Source: Pectobacterium actinidiae
GTDB taxonomy: Bacteria; Pseudomonadota; Gammaproteobacteria; Enterobacterales; Enterobacteriaceae
DNA: 64,000 nucleotides
Reading direction: 5' to 3'
Assembly (NCBI RefSeq): GCF_000803315.1
Contig: NZ_JRMH01000001.1
Coordinates: 3,286,001-3,350,000 of the forward strand
A model generated the notes under the pieces. The model saw only the letters and a list, made by a program, of their open reading frames with translations. It had not been told where the DNA came from and did not search any database. Positions 59,265 through 64,000 of this stretch are shown here, one piece after another. Numbering within the stretch: position 1 is the first letter of the stretch; each line of letters starts with the position of its first letter. The translations under genes were made by a program, and so were the position numbers.

Positions 59265-59340
59265 GGGTCGTTAGCTCAGTCGGTAGAGCAGTTGACTTTT
59301 AATCAATTGGTCGCAGGTTCGAATCCTGCACGACCCACCA
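59265..59340 (+). tRNA. tRNA-Lys (anticodon TTT)
   Basis: The 76-nt gene starts GGGTCGTTAGCTCAGTCGG, has anticodon TTT in GTTGACTTTTAATCAAT, and ends with encoded CCA, 7 bp after the third tRNA-Val. Confidence 0.98.
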
Positions 59341-59554
59341 CTTCCGCAAAGTGATTCCTCTCTGAAGTAAACTCACCAAACATTATCTATTGCACGAGTC
59401 GTGTAGCTCAGACAAAACCATTGAATATGGTTTTGACAACGCTTGCAAAGGCGCCTTTCTGCTATCTGTTATTCTCAAAATTTGAATCAACAACAGATTC
59501 AAACCAGCATTGGCCCCAAATAAATGAGGCCAGATAATTGCACAAAATCTCATG

Positions 59555-60367
59555 TCATACGTCAAGCCGAAGGCTTTTACGGATACCAGCATCCAGGAGA
59601 CTCGGCGCAAATCGACGCAATAACGCCAGATGAGCTGCCTCCGTACCAGACGTATAGCGGATTTTCGGGTGTTTCGCACGAGCCACTTTTAGCACAACCT
59701 TGGCGACGACAGCCGGATCGTCTGCATTTTCCATTGCCTTCTTCACCACTTTGCCTAACTCGCGCCGTACAGACGCATATTCATCCAGCATCGCATCCGG
59801 CAATACATTGTTCGCTTCAAACTGCGTCTTCGTATAAGCCGGTTCTATGACGGAAACCCGGATACCACGCGTACGTAATTCATGGTCCAGCGCTTCAGAA
59901 TAGCCTTCGACCGCATGCTTGCTGGCCGCATAAAGTGCCATATAGGGCATCGGCACCATACCAAGAATAGAACCGATATTGATGACCCGCCCCGCCCTCT
60001 GCTGACGCATGTGAGGCACAACGGCCTGAACCATCCTGACAATGCCCAAAAAATTGGTGTCAAAGATCGCCTGAGCCTGTTCAAGCGAACTTTCTTCCGC
60101 ACCTGCCGGACTCAGTCCAAAACCCGCATTGTTCACCAACAGGTCGATACGCCCTTCTCGCCGAATAAGTTCACTCACCGCCTCTTTCACTGACTTATCG
60201 CTGGTCACATCCAAAGAGAGCATTTCAAACCGTTTATTTCCTAACTGTGCACCTCGCCTGCTGGTTCCGTATACGGTATAACCCGCCAGCGCCAACTGCT
60301 CCGCGATAGCCTCTCCAATCCCCGATGAAGCGCCAGTAACCAGCGCGACGACGTTATCTGACGCCAT
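59555..60367 (-). CDS. Short-chain dehydrogenase/reductase
   Basis: The 270-residue NAD(P)-dependent oxidoreductase has the Rossmann motif VTGASSGIGEAIA near the N-terminus, NNAGFG (about 85), the catalytic Ser region INIGSILG and the YxxxK pair in YAASKHA (about 150). The substrate is not evident. The frame is open to 60397, but ATG 60367 follows AAGGAG by 7 nt and begins MASDNVVALVTG, so I use it. It is downstream of the Old Yellow Enzyme gene on the same strand and has its own AT-rich promoter region. Confidence 0.92.
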   Translation of the reverse strand: MASDNVVALVTGASSGIGEAIAEQLALAGYTVYGTSRRGAQLGNKRFEMLSLDVTSDKSVKEAVSELIRREGRIDLLVNNAGFGLSPAGAEESSLEQAQAIFDTNFLGIVRMVQAVVPHMRQQRAGRVINIGSILGMVPMPYMALYAASKHAVEGYSEALDHELRTRGIRVSVIEPAYTKTQFEANNVLPDAMLDEYASVRRELGKVVKKAMENADDPAVVAKVVLKVARAKHPKIRYTSGTEAAHLALLRRFAPSLLDAGIRKSLRLDV

Positions 60368-60405
60368 AAAAGACTCCTTACCTAAATTAAAGGTCAAACA
60401 TTTAA

Positions 60406-60426
60406 ATGATGACTAACATATATAAT
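60406..60426. promoter_or_regulatory. Shared operator-like motif upstream of the SDR gene
   Basis: ATGATG-ACTA-ACATATATAAT differs from the motif at 61762-61782 only in the four middle bases. Presence before two genes of one cluster suggests a common regulator, most simply the TetR protein encoded at 62952. Confidence 0.6.
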
Positions 60427-60437
60427 GAGAAAATAAA

Positions 60438-60470
60438 GCCGACATGATGCAGGAACAATTCGATGTCGGC
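60438..60470 (-). terminator. Terminator of the Old Yellow Enzyme gene
   Basis: On the minus strand GCCGACAT-17 nt-ATGTCGGC is a perfect 8-bp stem followed by TTTATTTTC, 50 bp after the stop. Confidence 0.65.
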
Positions 60471-60519
60471 ATAAAAAGACGTTCCATACCGCAGCCGGAT
60501 CGGCCGCAGCACTTGAACA

Positions 60520-61626
60520 TCACGCGAGTACGGCTAAATCCGCAGCATCAAAACCGCGTAATTTATCAGTCTGTCCAGAACGCACTTTTTGCACCCACTG
60601 TGCATCAGAGAGTAGTACCCGACCGACAGCGATCAAATCAAACTCTTCGCGCTCCATTCGCGCATACAGATTGTCCAACGCAGCTGTACCAGAACCTTCG
60701 CCACCAAATGCAGCAAAAAAGTCTGAGGTCAGCCCCACCGAACCCACGCTGATTGTCGCTGCGCCTGTGAGCTTCTTCGCCCAACCGGCGAAGTTAAGCC
60801 CCTCTGCCCCGTCAATCTCAGGAAATTCCGGCTCCCAGAAACGGCGCTGTGAACAATGGAGAACATCCACTCCGGCCTCAACCAGTGGTGCTAACCAGTC
60901 CGTCATCTCCTGTGGAGAGGCGGCAAGCCGTGCGCTGTAGTCCTGCTGCTTCCACTGACTCACACGCAGGATCAGTGGAAAGTCCTGCCCGACAGCCGCT
61001 CGGACAGCACGGATAACCTCTGCGGCAAAGTGAGAACGTTCACGGATCGTTGTTCCACCGAAAGCATCTGTACGCTTGTTCGTCCCTGGCCAGAAGAATT
61101 GATCGATCAGGTAACCATGTGCGCCATGCAGTTCCAGCGTGTCGAATCCCAGCCGTTTGGCATCGGCTGCCGCACGGGCGAAAGCCGCCACGGTATCGGC
61201 AATGTCTTCTTCCGTCATCACCACACCGCGAGGCTCATCCGGGCCAACCAGCCCTGAAGGGCTTTCAACAGGTGCATCCGGTTCCCAGCCGCGGCCATGC
61301 GTTGATCCCGTATGCCAAATTTGTGGCCCAATACGACCACCAGCGGCATGCACCGCTTGAGCCACCGCATCCCAGCCTGCCAGCGCCGCCTCACCGTGGA
61401 AAAACGGAATCCCTGGCATGTTGCGCGAAGCGGGACGATCGACCACCGTCCCCTCCGTCAGAATCAGTCCTACGCCCCCTTCGGCGCGGCGGCGGTAATA
61501 TTCCGCATTCGCCGGGCCGGGAATCCCGCTTTCCGCCATACCCCGGGTCATCGGAGCCATAACGATGCGATTAGGAAGAGTCAAATCTTTCACCGTGAAA
61601 GGGCTAAACAGAATATCGTCAGACAT
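60520..61626 (-). CDS. Old Yellow Enzyme-family NADH:flavin oxidoreductase
   Basis: The 368-residue FMN enzyme of the OYE family reduces activated alkenes such as enones. It starts MSDDILFSPFTVKDLTLPNRIVMAPMTRG and contains GPQIWHTGSTHGRGW, the substrate-binding LELHGAHGYLIDQFFWPGTNKRTDAFGG and the FMN-phosphate region GRVLLSDAQWVQKV. The frame opens at 61671, but ATG 61626 has AAAAAGGAAATATCC before it and the family start. It is divergent from the aldo/keto reductase gene. Detoxification of electrophiles is a reasonable inference. Confidence 0.94.
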   Translation of the reverse strand: MSDDILFSPFTVKDLTLPNRIVMAPMTRGMAESGIPGPANAEYYRRRAEGGVGLILTEGTVVDRPASRNMPGIPFFHGEAALAGWDAVAQAVHAAGGRIGPQIWHTGSTHGRGWEPDAPVESPSGLVGPDEPRGVVMTEEDIADTVAAFARAAADAKRLGFDTLELHGAHGYLIDQFFWPGTNKRTDAFGGTTIRERSHFAAEVIRAVRAAVGQDFPLILRVSQWKQQDYSARLAASPQEMTDWLAPLVEAGVDVLHCSQRRFWEPEFPEIDGAEGLNFAGWAKKLTGAATISVGSVGLTSDFFAAFGGEGSGTAALDNLYARMEREEFDLIAVGRVLLSDAQWVQKVRSGQTDKLRGFDAADLAVLA

Positions 61627-61761
61627 GGATATTTCCTTTTTAAGGTTTAACGCCATGGCGGCGTTGAACATTGATTAAAAATGCAATACATGCGGTTAAA
61701 CAACCCCCGTTAGCATTCATTGTCTCTCATAAAGAGGATGTCACTTTGCTTGCACATATAG

Positions 61762-61782
61762 ATGATGTATGACATATATAAT
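61762..61782. promoter_or_regulatory. Shared operator-like motif upstream of the aldo/keto reductase gene
   Basis: ATGATG-TATG-ACATATATAAT, the same motif as at 60406-60426. It includes a -10 hexamer TATAAT (61777-61782) in the right place for the AKR gene. Confidence 0.6.
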
Positions 61783-61783
61783 A

Positions 61784-61799
61784 AATGTCAACCGACATT
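61784..61799. promoter_or_regulatory. Inverted repeat at the AKR transcription start
   Basis: AATGTC-AACC-GACATT is a perfect 6-bp inverted repeat directly after the -10 hexamer and 20 bp before the AKR start, a typical repressor position. Confidence 0.6.
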
Positions 61800-61818
61800 T
61801 AAAAGTAAGGAAAATAGA

Positions 61819-62868
61819 ATGAAATACACAACGTTTGGGCGTAACACAGGCCTACGTGTCTCCGAGCTGGCCCTCGGAACAGGAAATTTTGGCACTGGTT
61901 GGGGCTATGGTTCTGAAAAAGAACAAGCGAAACAGGTCTTTGATCGTTATGCCAACGCGGGCGGTAATTTCATTGATACGGCAGATGCTTACCAGTTCGG
62001 TCAATCTGAGCAGATGGTTGGAGAATTCATTGCCGCCGACCGCGATCATTTTGTCGTGGCGACAAAATACACTTTAAGCGCCATGCCGGAAGCAGGAATA
62101 TCTCGAACCGGCAATAGCCGTAAGAACATGATCTCATCTGTAGAAAACAGCCTTAAGCGACTGAACACCGATCGTATTGATGTGCTGTGGGCGCACTTTG
62201 ATGACCAATTAACACCGCTGGAAGAGATTGTTCGTACTTTCGACGATCTCATTCGGGCAGGAAAAATCCAGTACGCAGGCTTCTCTAATTTCCCTGCCTG
62301 GCGCATTGCCCGAGCGGACACCATCGCAGAATTGCGCGGCTGGTCGCGAATTGCTGGTATTCAAGTGGAATACAGTCTGGTGCAGCGCACCGCAGAGCGG
62401 GAACTGTTGCCGATGGCTGAAGCGATAGGGCTGGCAGCAACGCTTTGGTCTCCACTGGGTGGCGGCCTGCTGACGGGCAAATACCGTCAAAGCAAAGAAG
62501 GCCGTCTGACCGGTTTTGGCGGAAGATTAGTGCATACCGAGCAAGACACCGCGTTGCTGGATGAGGTATTCAGCGTCGCGCAGGAACTAAACGTATTACC
62601 GATACAGATCGCTATCGCCTGGTTGCGCCACAAATCCGCCCGCGCCAGCACCAGCCAGATCCCCATTCTGGGTTCCCGCACTCTGGCGCAGTTGGACGAT
62701 ACGCTGCTCGCATTGGATGTCACGCTAAGCGACGATCAGGTCGCCCGTCTGGACAAAGTCAGTGCGATTTCACTGGGAACGCCGCACGATCAAATCGCGG
62801 CTACCTTGCCCAAGGCTCAGGGAGGCGACAGCTCCCATCTCATTGCACCGTGGCCACCACGTGCCTGA
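61819..62868 (+). CDS. Aldo/keto reductase
   Basis: The 349-residue NADPH-dependent oxidoreductase has the AKR motifs LALGTGNFGTGWGYG, FIDTADAYQFGQSEQMVGEF (catalytic Asp and Tyr), VVATKYTL (Lys) and DVLWAHFDDQ, where histidine follows. The NADPH-binding end reads IPILGSRTLAQLDD. The frame opens at 61762, but ATG 61819 follows AAGGAAA and starts the family sequence MKYTTFGRN. It is divergent from the OYE gene and followed by tetR. Confidence 0.94.
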   Translation: MKYTTFGRNTGLRVSELALGTGNFGTGWGYGSEKEQAKQVFDRYANAGGNFIDTADAYQFGQSEQMVGEFIAADRDHFVVATKYTLSAMPEAGISRTGNSRKNMISSVENSLKRLNTDRIDVLWAHFDDQLTPLEEIVRTFDDLIRAGKIQYAGFSNFPAWRIARADTIAELRGWSRIAGIQVEYSLVQRTAERELLPMAEAIGLAATLWSPLGGGLLTGKYRQSKEGRLTGFGGRLVHTEQDTALLDEVFSVAQELNVLPIQIAIAWLRHKSARASTSQIPILGSRTLAQLDDTLLALDVTLSDDQVARLDKVSAISLGTPHDQIAATLPKAQGGDSSHLIAPWPPRA

Positions 62869-62951
62869 TCTGCTATTGATGAAGGTCATCATCTATTGAG
62901 TCTGGCTTTTCCATACCCTAAGATGATGCCTGACAGAAAAAGGAGAACAAA

Positions 62952-63533
62952 ATGGCCCGTGTATCAAAGCAGCAGATGGAGCGTAATCGAGAGGAGATCA
63001 TTCAGGTGTCTTCACAGCTCTTTCGTGAACGGGGCCTGAACGGTGTCAGCGTGAACGATTTGATGGCCGCAGCGGGGCTAACCCACGGCGGCTTTTATGG
63101 TCATTTTGCTTCTAAAGATGAGCTAGTCGCCATAGCCAGTCGCAAGGCGCTGGAAGATTCCGCTTCTCACTGGAAGGAGATAAACCAATGCTCAGCTCAA
63201 CATGATTTGAGAACCTTGGTGGAACACTACCTTTCCCCTACTCACCGTGATAGTGCGAAGGATGGCTGTGCGCTCACCGCGCTAGCCAGCGACATAGCCA
63301 GAGAAAGTGAAGGCAAGCCGGTACACGAGGTTTATCTCAGCGGTGTCAAAATCATGCTGGATAGGCTGGAATCACTTTCCACAATAGAAGATAAAGCGCA
63401 GCGCAGGCTGCATGCTCTGGCACAATTTTCCCTGTTATCCGGCGCATTAACGCTGGCACGCGCCACTGCGGGTGATGCCTTGTCGGATGACTTTCTCTAC
63501 GCCGCTAAAAAGGCGCTGCTTGACGAAGCCTGA
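62952..63533 (+). CDS. TetR/AcrR-family transcriptional regulator
   Basis: The 193-residue protein has an N-terminal TetR helix-turn-helix (about 10-57: REEIIQVSSQLFRERGLNGVSVNDLMAAAGLTHGGFYGHFASKDEL). The C-terminal ligand domain has the segment DGCALTALASDIARES, whose cysteine is notable because some regulators of oxidoreductase genes sense electrophiles through Cys. It lies 83 bp after the AKR gene, and AAGGAG precedes the start. It probably represses the OYE/AKR/SDR genes. A half-match to their shared motif (ATGATG-CCTG-ACA, 62923-62935) lies just upstream of its own start. Confidence 0.92.
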   Translation: MARVSKQQMERNREEIIQVSSQLFRERGLNGVSVNDLMAAAGLTHGGFYGHFASKDELVAIASRKALEDSASHWKEINQCSAQHDLRTLVEHYLSPTHRDSAKDGCALTALASDIARESEGKPVHEVYLSGVKIMLDRLESLSTIEDKAQRRLHALAQFSLLSGALTLARATAGDALSDDFLYAAKKALLDEA

Positions 63534-63849
63534 CTCCCCGTAGAAAAGGGGCCGAACGTATCTGCCGATGCCCCAAACCGTATTCACACTTAAAACACCA
63601 ATACCTGACTCAGGCCGCTCCTTTTCATAACGCCTTGTTATTGCGTTATTCCCATCCATCATTAGACCGGCACAACCGCAGTGCTATGCTTATCGGCGTC
63701 CGCATGCTTCACATAATTTTTTGACAGAAAATATCAAATTTATTGGTTTTCTATTCAGCCCCTAAATCGACGACACTGCCGCACTATACAAAGCATTGCC
63801 AATAAGCATTACTAATAAACATTTTTGCTCACTTATAAGGTTGTCTATT
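63534..63849. other. tetR-doxX spacer
   Basis: This 316-bp spacer holds a small CCCC/GGGG hairpin right after the tetR stop and an AT-rich stretch that should contain the doxX promoter (TTGACA at 63721-63726). I see no gene. Confidence 0.5.
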
Positions 63850-64000
63850 ATGATTTCTCAGTTGAATCAGTGGTTCACGCGTTTAACCGATCATCCTGAT
63901 GCAGGTAAACTTTTACTGCGTTTAACCGTAGGTATTCTGCTGCTGTTTCACGGGGTAGCAAAAATTGAACACGGTGTGGGTTGGATCGTACAAATGCTGC
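63850..64000 (+). CDS. DoxX-family membrane protein, 5' part (runs off window end)
   Basis: Fifty residues are visible, beginning [20 protein letters not shown], then a hydrophobic helix with [22 protein letters not shown], typical of the first DoxX membrane helix. AAGG lies 9 nt upstream of the ATG. DoxX proteins are small inner membrane proteins often found near oxidoreductases. The rest is outside the window. Confidence 0.8.
   Translation, partial: MISQLNQWFTRLTDHPDAGKLLLRLTVGILLLFHGVAKIEHGVGWIVQML

Noticed and set aside
58917..59340. Genomic island integration at the tRNA cluster
   Set aside because: The tRNA 3' ends are intact, no repeated attachment sequence or integrase gene is visible, and the genes that follow look chromosomal.

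Overview
The window is chromosomal DNA of a soft-rot enterobacterium, most probably Pectobacterium. The housekeeping gene order is that of Escherichia coli and its relatives (glyA-hmp, glnB-glrR-qseG-glrK-glmY-purL-mltF-tadA-pgpC, yfhL-acpS-pdxJ-recO-era-rnc-lepB-lepA-rseC-rseB-rseA-rpoE-nadB-trmN-srmB-grcA-ung). It is interrupted by a pectin-degrading pair (paeY-pemA), a giant type I-secreted adhesin locus and an ERIC element. The genus assignment is inference from gene content and order.

Layout. 1-2.0 kb: divergent glyA (its 5' part only) and hmp, with candidate PurR and NsrR sites. 2.0-5.4 kb: an ERIC repeat, then paeY and pemA with a candidate KdgR operator. 5.4-10.2 kb: glnB, the GlrR/QseG/GlrK two-component operon and the small RNA gene glmY. 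glmY has a sigma-54 promoter, three GlrR-type sites and an IHF-type site. 10.2-18.1 kb: purL, mltF, tadA, pgpC and murQ. 18.2-39.5 kb: the adhesin region (below). 40-49.9 kb: yfhL, acpS-pdxJ, recO-era-rnc, lepB-lepA and the sigma-E operon rseC-rseB-rseA-rpoE. 50.2-58.6 kb: nadB, trmN, srmB, grcA (twin FNR sites), ung, two tRNA-Ala(GGC), a secreted esterase-like protein and gltX. 58.9-59.3 kb: three tRNA-Val(TAC) and one tRNA-Lys(TTT). 59.5-64 kb: an accessory redox cluster (SDR, Old Yellow Enzyme, aldo/keto reductase, TetR regulator, start of a DoxX gene).

The most interesting region is 18.2-39.5 kb. It holds a complete Lap-type surface adhesin system: periplasmic protease LapG, inside-out c-di-GMP receptor LapD, a small unknown protein, a 3190-residue adhesin, and its own type I exporter (TolC-like outer membrane protein, ABC transporter, HlyD-like adaptor). 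The adhesin has a TAAG LapG site, 18 Ig-like repeats of 104 residues (one shortened in frame), a vWA domain and RTX repeats. Next to it lie a PAS-GAF-GGDEF protein with the non-canonical signature SGDEF and a PdeH(YhjH)-type EAL phosphodiesterase. In the expected circuit, c-di-GMP made and degraded by these enzymes is read by LapD. LapD then holds LapG and keeps the adhesin tethered in its outer membrane pore. I recall a published P. atrosepticum multi-repeat adhesin with a type I exporter and a non-canonical diguanylate cyclase, so the system itself is probably described. The repeat-array details, the small gene and the regulatory sites reported here may not be.

Second-tier observations are a motif shared by the promoters of the SDR and AKR genes (likely TetR regulon), a palindrome upstream of pdeH, strong hairpins in the rnc leader, and a 28-bp tandem repeat beside the tRNA-Ala genes. 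All calls come from reading the sequence and recalled family knowledge. No database search was run.
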